From the NCBI GenBank assembly GCA_004154925.1, contig QJNS01000089.1, forward strand, positions 124,001 through 188,000: a DNA stretch of 64,000 bases. Direction: 5' to 3'. Positions 52,180-64,000 of the stretch are shown here, piece by piece. Position 1 is the first letter of the stretch, and each line of letters begins with the position of its first letter. Made by a program: the position numbers and the translations under genes. The notes below the pieces were generated by a model. It was not told the DNA's origin. It did not search any database and saw nothing but the letters and a program-made list of their open reading frames with translations. The DNA comes from Monosporascus cannonballus. Its lineage: Eukaryota > Ascomycota > Sordariomycetes > Xylariales.

Positions 52180-52390
52180 CATCGGAAATATAGCTAAATA
52201 CTAGCGACTAATCGCCGACCTACCTGCTTAAAACAATTACAAAATCTTATACCCGGGTAAATATATATAGAACTTATATAAAAGTTTATTAATATATTTA
52301 TATCTTAAATTAATTTGCAATTATACGGCTAATACTTCGCTTATATATTTATCGTTTTATCTTCTGTAAAGCTTTTATACGATGTCATAA
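52180..52390 (+). repeat. Left LTR-like repeat of H
   Basis: Aligns with 59258-59470; ends not sharply definable because of mutation. Confidence 0.6.
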
Positions 52391-55335
52391 TTAATAAAAA
52401 TAAATTAATTCCTTTTTATATCTAATTTATAAAACTCGATTTGATGCAAAATAATAAAAAAAACTAAAATACCGTACGTTCGGAACACGTTCAAAATATT
52501 ACAAAAAACGACGATAAAAATATATTATTCAATAAAACTGCTGCAAAAAATACAACCGATTATAATTATATATTTATTTTTAAACGATGAAAAGATAATA
52601 TCTTTTATAAAAATTTAATATATCTTCAATAATAAACCTTTAATTTTATATTGTAAAGTATGATAAAAAGGTATTATATTTAAAGAAAACCGCAAAATTT
52701 CGCTAAATAAACGAAACGCAAATAACGAAAACGAAACCACTTAAGTAATTTTATTAGAAATTTATATAATCGATAAATTGTACGAAGATATTTAATATTA
52801 CAAAAATAATGCGAATAATTATTTAAACAATAGCTTTTTTATATAGAAACGACATATTAAATTCTATTTCTTATAAAAATTAGTATTATTAAAATATTCA
52901 TCTTATCGAATACAATATATTAAAATAATCTAATCTATTACCATATAAATATATAATTTTTTATTAAAAAATATTCCGATTCCGAACATATAAATTGTGC
53001 ATTCCGAAACGTCTTCCAAAAATTAAAATAAAATATGGAATTACTGCTACATTATTTTATAACATAGAAGCCTTATTTACTTATAATCGAAAATATAATT
53101 TTTAACTTAAATAAATACTCTATATCAATGTATATTTTTTGTTATAAATCAAAGTAATTTTAAACATTAAAATATTTAAATCAAAATATTTCGTTAAATA
53201 TTTATTTAACGTTATAACGAAACTTAATTATATATAAGCCGCCTAACGTTAAAGTTAAAAAACTAAGTAAAAAAATTCAAACGTAATTAAATATATTCTA
53301 AAATAAAAACCTAACAAAAAACCTAATTACAAATGCTCGGATTAAGTAAGAAAAAAAGTAAAACTTTATTAAAAAGCTTTTTGTTACCAAGTAAATACCA
53401 ACCATAATAAATTCGTTCGGTTTAAAAAGTTGTTAAAAATTCTTTAAAAAAATTCCGTTTTGATATATTAAAATTATATGAAAAAAAGAAACATATTAAT
53501 TTCGATTCTAAACTAAAACATAAAAATAGATTTTCATTTTAATCAAAACACTATCGGCTGAAAATTAAAAAATAACTTACCGTTATATAAAACTTTACAG
53601 TTTCAATAATTCTAATATGTTTAAAAAACATTACCGAAATGGAAATAGGCATTTAATTTATTTCGGCCGAATCATAGCGTATAATCAGTGTAAAACCGTT
53701 ATCAAAAAATTTAATTATGGTAACAAAAAGGCGGTTAACGTACAGTTGTCGTACAAATAAATTTAAATACGAAAACAAAAATAAATACGTACAATAAACG
53801 TTTGATAAAAAAAATATAATTTCGGTTATAATATCGTCGATATATTTATATTAATAAAGGTTGAAACGTTCTTTATTAAATATTATAGACCTTCTAAAAC
53901 CGAAGTAAAAATAACGAATAATTATTAAAAAAGAATTGTAGTAATTTAGTTAAATGTATTTCGTAATTTATCGTAACTGTTTGGTATTTAATTTTTTATC
54001 CCGATTAATAATAAGTATATAAGAGATATTGTTAAATATCATAAATTTAAATAAATGTAGAAATGTATAAAAAATTAAAAATTAAATTTTAATGAATTTA
54101 ATATTAGTTAATAAGTCGATTTACCTCGTTTTATCGTTTAATATAATAATAATCGTAATAATTTCGAATTCGATAAAAGATTATTTCGAAAATTTTAAAT
54201 TTATTTATATATTTGAAAAACTTCCGAAACGGATATTGTAAAAAAAAAAAGCAATACCGTTTTTTATGTTTTTAAAATTTAAATTTATTATAAAACTAAC
54301 ACTGGATAAATTACCACTTATAAGACCTATTTTCATACTTTCGAAATTTTGTCGATAAAAATTCGAATAAATATATTTACGAAAATTTGCAAACTAAATA
54401 TATCTAATAATCGAAATTAACATTTATGCTTTCCGTTATATTTATACTTAAAAAACGGTAATTTACGGTTATATATTAATTATTAATAACTAAATCGGAA
54501 AGCAGTAAAAATCTAATATTTTCAATTATAATTTTCGAAATTATAAATTAATTAAAATAAAGTAAAACTGGTGCTAAACTTAATCTAAGAAATATATATT
54601 ATTAAATACGAATTAACAAATAATTCTTAAAATGCCGTTTTCTAATAAAATAAAGTTAATTTAAAAATACGGTAATATATTTCCAATTTATTAGCATTTT
54701 TAAAACTTTTTAAATATTTATACATAAATCTTGCCTACCTTTATACATTAGATTTACGTAATGTTTTTATATAATATTACAATATTTCTGGAAAACGAAA
54801 AGGTTTGAATTATTTATTAAATTAATAAAATACGAATTTTTTCAAATCGCAATTTTATTTTTAAAATTCGTAGTAATTACTTTTTAAAAAAATAAGCCTT
54901 TAATAAATTACGGTAATCTAAAAATCGAAACCGTTTAAACTAGAGCACAATATTCAAATATTTTTACAGTTTACTAATTTTTACTAGTAAATAATAACTT
55001 ATTATTTAAAAATTACAGTTTTCATTATAATCTTCCTCAAAAGAATATGTATAAAAATATTTTGTTAAATTTTCGAAATAACCGATATATTTCAAGAATT
55101 AAATGATGTTTTTCGTAATATAATTATTTCGTAATGGTAAAGAGTTTCTTATATCGAAATCAACTAAAACAATAAAAATTACGTATTATTTTGAATAATT
55201 TTAAATATTAACGATAATATATAAAGGGTGTTAAATAAGCATTTTTCATTTTAACCAATTATTAAATATCAAAACAATAATTACTATATTTATATAAGAC
55301 TTTCGAAAAATGTTCGCTTAATTAATATATTATTA

Positions 55336-55457
55336 ATTGTGATGATATGCACAACTAGTCCTTATAAGGTTGATTAGGGTGTCGAAACCTGAATCAGGGT
55401 TTGGAATTGCTGATTTTTTAATATTGTGATTAGCGTCGCACCCTCGCTATCTTATAA
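55336..55457. repeat. Little-mutated 120-bp segment with direct repeats
   Basis: A short stretch of near-normal composition inside H. Its edges are imperfect direct repeats (55336-55367 and 55423-55457), both beginning ATTGTGAT and ending CTTATAA. Between them AAACCTGA (55385-55392) can pair with TCAGGGTTT (55394-55402). It may be an independent small insertion. Confidence 0.4.
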
Positions 55458-58400
55458 TAACTTTAATGGGATTTATATTTATATTATTAATTAACAAAGC
55501 TGTTTTCTTTAATAAATTAAACTCGTAATTAAAGTATATATTAATATTAATTAATTACAATAATATAATATCAATATACGTAAAAAGCTTTCGCTTTACT
55601 AATAATTGTCTAAAGAAAATAAATATTTAACAGTAATTATTTTTTATATAATTAAAAAATAGGGCCGAGTAAAAGAGTTCATTAAATTTATTTAAATTCA
55701 TCTCGGAATTAAATTTTATAATAAATATAATATAAAAGAGGTTAAAATAATTGGAATCCGTACTAAAATAACGTAGAATCTTTATTATATAATTGTAAAT
55801 TACATTTTTAAAAAATAATCAAAAAACCATATATCGATACTTTTTATATAAAATACGTACCATGGAAAAAGCGTAAATAACGGCTGTTATTAAAATTAAT
55901 TTAAGCAAATTCAAGCTTAACGTAATAATAAAATCTCGCTTTAATATCCAATTATTATTAAAATTAACAAGACAAATGTATTAAAATTATTATACCGTAA
56001 TAATACGTTTTATAGGTAATAATAAAAACTTTAATATTAAGCAAAACGATATTAATTTCGAAAACTTCGCGACAGCTTTAAGATAAAATTCGTGCATTAT
56101 AAATAAAAAATTTAAATCCTTCAAAATTTGTAATTTTAAGTTGAAAAACGTGAAAATTAAAAAAATTATATAAATCTTAATAACGTTTTAGTTTATCGAT
56201 ATAAATTCGTTAGTTTATTATAATACGTTTTACGTTAATAACGTATTAATTAATAGTATAATAATCTTCGAAAAAAAAATTACAAAATAAAAGATTTATT
56301 ACACAAATTAATAAATAATTCTAACGATACGTTAAAAAAATCCCTAATATATTAAAATAAGAACAGGGCTAGATGTAAACCTTATGGAATATTATCATTT
56401 TTATCTTTACTTAAATAATTATTTTAAAAATTAGATATAAATTTTATTACAGAGTTTCTTTTTAAGTTATAAAACGATTAATACGTATACGATATTATCC
56501 TAATAATTGTAAATTACTTTACCAATATAACGTTATTTCTATTTATAATTAGCATTTAATTATTATAAAATTAATTACTCTATTATATAATAAATAAAAA
56601 TCGACTTAAGTCTTTATTTAAAATTGTTAATAAATGAAGTAAATCATTTATTAATTAAATTTAAATCGAATTTAGCTGGATGGAAATTCATTACCGATTA
56701 CCTTTTTATCATCTTTAAAAGAACGAACAAATTAAACGTATAAATTAAATGTTAAAAATATTTCCGAAATTATTATTTAAAAATTAAATCAATTAAGCCG
56801 AGTTACTATATAAAGCCGGATTCGCTTATAATAATAATAGAAACGAATTTATCGAATATTTATTATTCGAGATTTTATAAATTGATTATTTTCGAATATT
56901 AAGATAAAATTTAAAAGGTAAGTAAATATTTAAAAACAAACATAAGAGAAATTCGTTAATATAGAAAGAAATATTTGAAAAAGCTCATACTTAATTAAAA
57001 GAGGTATTACGATTAAAGATATTTATTAATAACTTTTACAGGAATTAAATCACAAATATATTTGCGAAAACTTAATGGTTAAAAAAAACTTAAGTTAAGA
57101 TTAATATATATTCGGATAGAAATTATCAAATAGAAAATTACAAACATACACAAATTTTTATTTATAAAGTATTAGAATTATATAATATATTCTTCATATT
57201 ATTTTCAAAACTGTAATATAGTCGAGAAGAAATCGCCATCTATATACTATTTTTTAATTTTAAAAATAAGGCATAAAAATAAATTATTATAAATATTATT
57301 TGATATAACAATACTGGCATTAAATGGCAGGTTTTCGTTAAGTAAAAAAATGGTTATTAAATATAATATTAAGGAATTGAAATTGTGTTTAATAAGCCGT
57401 GACAAATTTTCGTTAAATATAAAAAAAATATCTTAACGAGTATAATTTATAATAAATTACTCGAAAAGCGTTTAGCTGTTCATAAAACATATTAATTAAA
57501 TTATACTCAAAATAAAGCTAAACGATAGAAAGATATTAACGAAATATCGAATACGTAACATAAAAATAATAGTGATTAAATAATAATTTATTATTATTAA
57601 TTACTAATTATTTAAAAAAACCGCAAATCAAAAATAAGGTACCGATAAAATAGTAATAACGTTAAATATATTTAATGAAAATTAAATGTATTAATTTAAA
57701 ATTAATATCTTTCGTGTTATCAATATATTATAAACGTATATTTCACAATAAAAATTAAAACGAAATAAGATTTAATATATATAAAAAGAATTAACGAACT
57801 TAAAATGTTAATTAACTATTTAATAACGTTAATTAATAAGTTTACATCAAAATCGAAAAAACTTTTAAAAAATATAATTAAAAGTTATATTTATTTGTTA
57901 TTAACGTAATAATAAAATAGTACGTTTTTAGTAAATCTTTAGCATATTTTATACGTTATAACCGTTAATATTAACCGTGAGTATGTTATCGTTATTAAAC
58001 GATATTGAATTAAAATTAGTAAAATTATGGAATTTTAGAGTAAATTTATTATAATCGAATAAAATGATATCATGTTTTTGAATTGATAAGAAAAAATTAA
58101 AAATAAATTTAATTGCTTAACGTTTTTAATATCATATCGAAAATGATATAAAAAATTATATTTGTATAACAAAATTTTAGTAATTATTTAACAATAAATT
58201 TTATTTACGTTTATAAATATTTTTTTGTTTGCATATTAAAAATAAAAAAACAAACCGTTAAAAACGAATAAATTAAAACGAAACAGTTGGTAAAATACAA
58301 ATAAGTAATTAATTTATATTCAAAATAGAATATTTCGAAACAATATAGAGATTATATTTATTATAATTATAGTTGTCAAACGTTCGACACTTTTAACTTT

Positions 58401-59257
58401 TAAATTTATATAACTTTTTAAATATATAAGTATCACGAAAATGAAATGGAATGTTTATAAATAAAATTATTTATTAATCGAATTACATTAATTTGTTATA
58501 GTTACGTTTGACTTAAAATATTAAACTTTTCTTTTTAATATAATTTCGTAATAACGAACGAAAATATTTTATTTATATTTGCAAAAAAAAAATGCCCAAT
58601 ACGTTAAACGGTTAGCAAATAATTATATAAAAAATACAAACATATCTATGCAGGTATTTTTTCTCAAATTAAACGTAATAAATGTAAAATTTAGTATATA
58701 TTTTTAATAAATTAATAACGTTAATAATATCAAAGTTTAAATAAATTAAACCGATATATTATTAATAAGGTTTCGGGAAAATCGATATATTATTATTATC
58801 CTTTTAAAAACGGTCGAAAAAATTGGAAAGTTAAAAAAGAATTTATTAAAAATATTACCGCAAATAAATATCGCACTAGCAAACGATAGAAAACCAAAAA
58901 AAATATATACGAAAAAAAAGAATAAATAAAATGAAAAATTAACAATCGTTTGATAAAAAAAACGAAAAGCTTAAGTAAAAACTACGAATAAAATGCTGAT
59001 AGGAAAAAGTTATTAAAAAAGTATTAATATAAAAATTAATAATATTTCGATCGGAAAACCTTCGTTGACAGGCCTTATATTAACGTTGTCTCTAATAATA
59101 AAGGTAATAATTTATTAAATATTAACGAAATATTTATATTTTATAATAATATCTCATAATTTACCGCCGCAACAACCCTATTACGATATATAGTTAATAA
59201 CTGCTATTAAAATTTAACAGCTGAAAATCAGAAAGTAATATAAAAAAAATAAAAGAA

Positions 59258-59470
59258 TACGGAAAATATAATTCATTATCGGTAACCAATTGTCAACTTA
59301 CTTACTTAGAATAACTACAAAATCTCATACCTAGGCGAATACATATATAATCTAGATAAAAATCTATTACTACATTTACTTCTCAGAATAATCTATAACT
59401 ACTCGCCTATTACTTCGCTTATATATCCATTCCCTTATATTTTACTTAGAATAATCTTTAATACTTTTCG
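59258..59470 (+). repeat. Right LTR-like repeat of H
   Basis: Direct copy of 52180-52390, preceded by the A-like pre-LTR sequence. Confidence 0.6.
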
Positions 59471-60261
59471 CTATATATATTTTGTAACAACACTTTAAAA
59501 TTTCTATAAATTTTATACATATAATACTTTAAAATTGTCTCATTAATAAATATAACTTTTTAAGGATAATAACTTAAATAATAAAAAATTAAACAAAAAA
59601 TATGAATAAGAGTTAAATATTTAAAATAACTGTAATGTTTAATAACGACTAAATTTTAAAATCTCGCAATTTTAACATATAATATTTTAATATATAAATA
59701 ATTAAATATTTATTTCAATTCTAATAGTTTTTAACGATTACTTATATCGAATATTATTATTTGATTTAAATTTTTATTTTTAAACTAATTAAAATTTTTC
59801 AAAATATGACTTTTTTCTAATATATTTAATAATAATTAATATAAATTGATTAATTTAAAAACATTTTTATTTAAAATGGCGTTTTTACGTAATATAAAAA
59901 ATTATTTTCTGTTATATATTAATAGAGATTTTCGAATTTCAAATAATTCGATTTCTTTAAAACATATCTATTAATAGCTTAATTTTAGAAATATCTTTAA
60001 CGGTTTATTAATTTTAAAAATATTTATAATACAAATTATTTTTAAAGGTGTTTTTTAAATTAAATTTTTAAAAATATCATTTAAAAATTCTTTAAAATTT
60101 AGCAATTAAATAACAATAATTCTAAAGGTAATATAGGAAATAAACGAGTAACAATATTTAAATATATAAAAATTAAATACTAAATGTATTAAAATATAAT
60201 TAAAAGAAAATGTAGACCGAGCGTATAATTATAAAATTCTAGTAATATACATTAAATTACA
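59471..60261. other. AT-rich interval without recognisable gene
   Basis: Nothing supportable seen between H and repeat E. Confidence 0.5.
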
Positions 60262-60413
60262 TAATTAAAGAAAATATATTAATGAATTGCGTAACCCCTA
60301 AAACGTCCTAGATAAATGCTGAAACTAACGAACCTTCTTTTTATATACGTAAATATAACTGTAGCTAAGAGGAAAAAGTACCAGGAGTGCATAAAGTAGT
60401 CTCCTTTCAGTAG
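60262..60413 (+). repeat. Repeat E, right copy, at the AT/GC border
   Basis: Direct repeat of 38085-38235. Similarity stops near 60413 (after CTCCTTTCAGTA), immediately before composition becomes normal. This copy is less mutated than the left one. Confidence 0.65.
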
Positions 60414-62143
60414 GTGATCTGCTACGGCACAGAAGAACAAGAGTCTAGCCATTACACCACTAAAAGTGGAACGTTGTCAGCTCGAGCACTGACCGCCCTG
60501 TTCTGCCCTATACACCTACTAGGTGCCACTTGGGACTGTGACATGATCAAAACTAAGCCAACGCTTAGCTGTTTGATCGACTTCAGCTAGGTCTGACATG
60601 ACGCGAGCCAAGTGACCAAGATATGCGCCATTCAAACTTTGTTGACTTATCTTTGCAAAAATCTTCATTTAACCTGCATGAGTGCTAACAAGCCCAAACT
60701 TACTGAAGTCAACTTGACTTACCGGCAGCCCTGGTTGGCCTCAAAGGCCGGCCTTTTTGTTCAGGTGGGTGGACACATAGCCAGGAGAGATCGTATTCAC
60801 TCGAATATAGTCCCTTGTCCACTCGGCTGCCAATTACTTGGTAAGTGATATGACGCCAGCCTTCCAAGCATTGTGGGCGCATTGTTGCTGTGGGCGGTAC
60901 ACTCTGGAACCCGACATTGACGCGATGTTGGAGCGCGCAATTCGGACCGTTTCGGCTGCCGCGTGCAATCATGGCGACTTGTTGATCTTCGAAGCCCTGC
61001 AGTCGTCGCGTACTGCCCTGGTGGTTGAGACGTTGCAAGCGGCCAGTAGCATCGCGTAGGCTGCGTGGTGGTTGGTCCTCTGTGGTTGTCAGTGATAGAC
61101 TACAAGTCATCACCAAACAGCTCGATCGAGGTGCGCATTGGCCCGGCCGATTGCGGCAGGGTCCGAGCCGTTCAACACACCCACCAGGGTCCCTGACCAA
61201 CTCCAACTCGACACCTCCCTCCAGGCATCTATCTTATCACGTAATTAAAGCCTTGCTAGCAGCCCGACGCGCCCGCACTCTTGTCGTTCCATTGGTCTCG
61301 TGGCAGCGCCCAGCGGCTGGATGACATAATCTCTCCCGTAGGAGCAGGTTGCGTCCTTGGCGACGCAGCAAGAATATGGCTCCCGGAAGTCATACCTGCT
61401 TTTCCCGCTCTTCGCCACGATTGGTAGGCCTTGAGGGCGCCTAGGACGCTCAATCCATGGTTGCTTGCCGCGGCGGTACCGCAGGTGGTGGACTTGAGGT
61501 GCCTATAGCGGCTACTTGTGGGTCAGCCGTGATAGACTCGAAATCGTTTCGAATGTGTTTAAAGGGAAAGGAGTCATGGGGATCACCCCGAGCGGCTGGA
61601 CACCAAAGACGTCCTTACACCTCGTTTGTCTCCATGCGGGTGCCGCCGCCCTTAAGCTAAGGGAACTGGCGAGGCCGCACCCGAGTCGTCAGGTTTCCCG
61701 CAGAGTGTGGAGCAATATAGGGTGCCTGAGGTCGGTAGGCTCCAAGCTTCGTTCTCGGCCATCGGCCGGCCCTGGCGAGTCTTACGATACCGCGGCCATC
61801 CGATGTTCTGTATCCGGATTATGATTCTAAGTTAACCAATGCTGGCGGAGGGGCGCAATGTGCGGAGTCCGGCAACTCCACTTCACAGAGAAAGCTCCTG
61901 GTCCGATGTGTGGTCTCTTGGAGCTGGCGTGTATATTGCGGGCTAGCGTGACTTCGGCACAGAAAGACCTTCAGATCCCAATGCCCTGAACCCCTGCTTG
62001 CCGGATTCGGCTTGTGATGGTAACCTCACCCATCAGTCCGACTGCTTTATCCTGAATACTTCATCCACATTATCCATTACCCGATGCACACTATCAATAC
62101 GCCCACAAGGTGAGTTCCGCGCCAAGTCTGGCACCCTCCGCAT
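60414..62143. other. Normal-composition region without a recognised gene
   Basis: Balanced composition with CpG, CpA and TpG all common. Short frames overlap on both strands: 60838-61059 and 61516-61824 lie in the same plus frame separated by stops; 60709-61206 on minus is a Pro/Arg/Ser-rich frame that looks like a shadow. A perfect hairpin CCACT-AAA-AGTGG is at 60457-60469. I recognise no domain and cannot build a convincing spliced gene; it may hold a decayed gene on the plus strand. Confidence 0.45.
60838..61059 (+). CDS. Possible hypothetical ORF or exon (73 aa), uncertain
   Basis: The plus frame reads ALWAHCCCGRYTLEPDIDAM, then RAIRTVSAAACNHGDLLIFE and LVVETLQAASSIA. This is protein-like in hydrophobic pattern and amino-acid mix, more so than the overlapping minus frame. 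The start codon overlaps a GTAAGT 5' splice-site consensus (60841-60846), so it might instead be part of a longer spliced gene. No family recognised. The same frame opens again at 61516-61824 after several stops, which would fit a pseudogene. Confidence 0.2.
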   Translation: MVSDMTPAFQALWAHCCCGRYTLEPDIDAMLERAIRTVSAAACNHGDLLIFEALQSSRTALVVETLQAASSIA

Positions 62144-63464
62144 CTAAGCTGGCGACACAGCAGGCGACATAGTCTCCCTACTTCCGCCCGCCCTGCCATC
62201 CTTCCGCAGGCCATCCTCCGAGATCCAGAACTCCGTCGTCTTCTGGATCACAGGCTCTAGCGGTATGCCGCTGTCCCCACTATCCCGCCGCATGCCCGTG
62301 GCGACAAAGGTGGTACCGTTCTCGGTGCGGTCCCCACGCAGCCTACTCGCAAAGCCATATTTGGCGATGGATGGGTACGAGGGGCCGGTACGGCCACTGC
62401 CTGCGCCGTACGTGGTCGACTTGTTGGACTGCAGGTCCTGGCGGGAGAAGACGTAAACGTAGATCTGCCGGGTTAGCGCGAGGTTCGCTGCGATGATGCC
62501 CAGGAAGAGCTCAAGGTTGGACCAGATTGCGACCCTGGCGAAGACGTCTGCGGGGTGGTTAATGCCATGTTCGTCAACGTGAGTAGAGGGTTATCTCGGT
62601 TCGAGTTGACTCACAGCTCAGATCTGTCGTCTGGATGCCAAGTGACATGGCTCGCCCTACGCCGAATCCGGTAGCGCTATTGCTGTCAGCGACGAGGTAG
62701 CAGACAACAGGGTACCGTAGAGGGAGAGTTACACAAGCCCCAGGCTCATTAGCCCGCAAACGAGAATCTTCGACTTCAGGGGGATGCGGACCCGCCAGAC
62801 AACGACCAGAGGCAGCAATGAGCAAGTCAGGTCTGTGAAGAGGGAGTACGCTATTTGTGCAGTTCATTCATCAGCGCGCCCTCGCATGCGTGGCATGTCA
62901 TGTCAAGGTGATGCCTAACTTACATATGGTAACGTAGATCCAGTAGATCCTTATCCTGACATCCCAGCACACACCCACGCCCGTCCAGTACGCCGAGATG
63001 GGCTTGCACTCGGACAAAAGGATGATACTGCAGCCCAGGCTCGTAATGACCAGCACGACCATTATCCCCCCCAGGAGCCACCGCAGATTCCGCGTGTCTT
63101 TGATGCGCAGCAGCAGGAACATGATGGAGCACTTGAGGATGCACATGCCCAGGAAGAGCATGTGCTGGGCATACCACCCGAGCATGTTATTCGTTACGTA
63201 GTCTTCCTGGGAGATGTACCACCTATGCCGCCCGTTGCCGTAGTGCAGCTGCACGCCTTGGACGACCAACCGCATGGTGGCGATGGGCAGCAGCACCACC
63301 ATAAGGTAGTCGTCCCATCCGGCGTTGTGCTGGGCGAAGCGGACGTACAGGCGAAGCGAGCCCGTGAGCAGCGCCAGGAAGCCAAGGACGCTCGACAACG
63401 CTACTAGAGTCGGGCCGACGTTCTCGTCCGGCGGCAGAGGATCGGGCGGCGTCAACGTCGCCAT
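62144..63464 (-). CDS. Fungal rhodopsin-domain (SAT4/PTH11-like) seven-helix membrane protein
   Basis: Four exons on minus: 63464-62924, 62850-62733, 62676-62615, 62547-62144; introns of 73, 56 and 67 bp, all GT-AG. Spliced length is 1125 bp, 374 aa. The start has a good context (TCACCATGG), and a TATA-like ATATATC lies ~60 bp upstream. The protein has a short N-terminus, helix 1 (about 17-39), the family WDD motif (50-52) opening helix 2, GNGRH (76-80), further helices at about 92-120, 129-151, 173-199 and 209-232, and helix 7 with IWSNLELFLGIIAANLALTR (248-267), then a ~100-residue polar tail ending SPAVSPA. This is the complete fungal rhodopsin-like domain; there is no CFEM domain. Family members are plasma-membrane proteins, some proposed as G-protein-coupled receptors (PTH11-related); the ligand is unknown. 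No premature stop, unlike everything else here. Confidence 0.9.
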
Positions 63465-64000
63465 GGTGATAGGTGAATGATGTCGAGCGACGCAATGAGG
63501 CCCTTCGTATTATTCAAGTCTGATATATGTCGATAGAGTGGGGAGGGAGGACTTTTGAGTCGACCGAGGAGCCGGGGCAGCATGAGACACTATGCTCTCT
63601 TTGTCCTCGGTTGCTGGCCGATTATGGCGCTCAGCCCCTGACAAAAACGGCAGCGGGGCGATCCAGCACGGACGCTCGTCGTTACAAAGGCGACGGGGGC
63701 GGGGAGGGCGACGCGAGCAGACTAATAATCTCCACGAACCTGGGCGTGGCTCGCCTGCTGCTGCAACTGCAAATCTCCAGGGTGCTGTGGAAGAATGGTA
63801 CCTGGAGTGAAGGCAAACTGGATCTGGAGGGCTGCCAGGGAACCTTCTTGACGCTGGGCCTCGGGAGAAGGATAAATTATACTATGGGCAGGAGTCCCGC
63901 TGGAAACAGACTATAACGTAACTTGAGATTGGAAGGTTCTATAGGTTGGTACTCACTATGGGAAGTTCCGTTACCCTTCCTTAACTTAGCTTCCTCGCTT
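63465..64000. promoter_or_regulatory. Upstream region of the rhodopsin-domain gene
   Basis: Normal-composition sequence 5' of the gene. A TATA-like element (GATATATGT on plus, 63522-63530) lies about 60 bp upstream of the start codon. A 129-codon plus frame (63527-63916) runs through it but shows no recognised domain and is Gly/Arg-rich, so I treat it as probably non-coding; a divergent gene cannot be excluded. Confidence 0.35.

Larger units (their letters stand above)
52180..59470 (+). mobile_element. Element 'H': decayed relative of A (~7.3 kb)
   Basis: Direct repeats of ~210 bp at about 52180-52390 and 59258-59470 share CTTAcaAAATCT.ATACC..G.G.AATA and TATTACTTCGCTTATATAT. Just before the right repeat the sequence ATTAAAATTTAACAGCTGAAAA matches the segment just before the 3' LTR of element A (ATTAAAATTTAACAGCTTAAAA). 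The left repeat starts with an A-like order (GACTAATCGCCGACCTACC). Total length is close to the ~7.4 kb of A. No protein motif survives in the interior; limits are approximate and no target duplication could be identified. Confidence 0.6.

Noticed and set aside
60438..60460. tRNA-like stretch on minus (GTGGTGTAATGGCTAGA)
   Set aside because: It resembles the D-arm/A-box of tRNA-Gln or tRNA-Glu, but no acceptor pairing, anticodon stem or T-arm (GTTCRANTC) follows at the right distance.
60709..61206. 165-codon minus frame
   Set aside because: Pro/Arg/Ser/Gln-rich shadow of a more protein-like plus frame; no hydrophobic pattern or domain.
63527..63916. 129-codon plus frame upstream of the receptor gene
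   Set aside because: Gly/Arg-rich, no recognised domain, lies in the promoter region; likely chance in normal-composition DNA.
1..64000. CRISPR arrays, bacterial operons, rRNA genes
   Set aside because: No regularly spaced identical repeats with unique spacers, no ribosome-binding-site/operon structure, and no rRNA-like sequence were seen; the window is fungal nuclear DNA.

Overview
The window looks like a chromosome segment of a filamentous ascomycete (Pezizomycotina). Three things point to this: (i) most of it is extremely AT-rich repeat DNA in which CpA/TpG has been turned into TpA while CpG survives, the footprint of repeat-induced point mutation (RIP); (ii) the repeats are fungal-type chromodomain Ty3/Gypsy LTR retrotransposons and a Fot1/pogo DNA transposon; (iii) the only intact gene is a fungal-rhodopsin-domain (SAT4/PTH11-like) membrane protein with three short GT-AG introns. 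I cannot name the species.

Layout. 1-2870: 3' end of chromovirus 'A' (integrase, chromodomain, LTR). 2871-4860: AT-rich DNA with nothing recognisable. 4861-6018: an island of normal base composition. 6019-38054: chromovirus 'C' on the minus strand, flanked by a perfect ATGAG duplication, split by two insertions: element 'B' (6486-13329, plus strand) and a second copy of 'A' (16494-34849, perfect ATTTA duplication). The 3' LTR of that A copy is split again by 'D' (23850-34800), a ~10.95-kb insertion of unknown class with a perfect 9-bp duplication. 38060-45001: old AT-rich DNA holding one end of a repeat pair ('E'), a solo LTR, a 273-bp MITE-like insert and a complete but dead Fot1-type transposon (41744-43591). 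45002-51894: Gypsy element 'G' on the minus strand. About 52180-59470: element 'H', a strongly decayed relative of A. About 60262-60413: the second E repeat, at the AT/GC border. 60414-64000: normal-composition DNA with the intact rhodopsin-domain gene at 62144-63464 (minus).

No transposon gene here is functional. Zinc-knuckle and catalytic residues have been replaced by exactly the transitions RIP makes. A, B and C carry visible chromodomains, which fits repeated insertion into heterochromatin and hence the nesting. The observations most worth checking are element D, the strand asymmetry of mutation in B versus C, and a variable-number 35-bp tandem repeat inside the B/C LTRs. Element letters are local labels, not published names.
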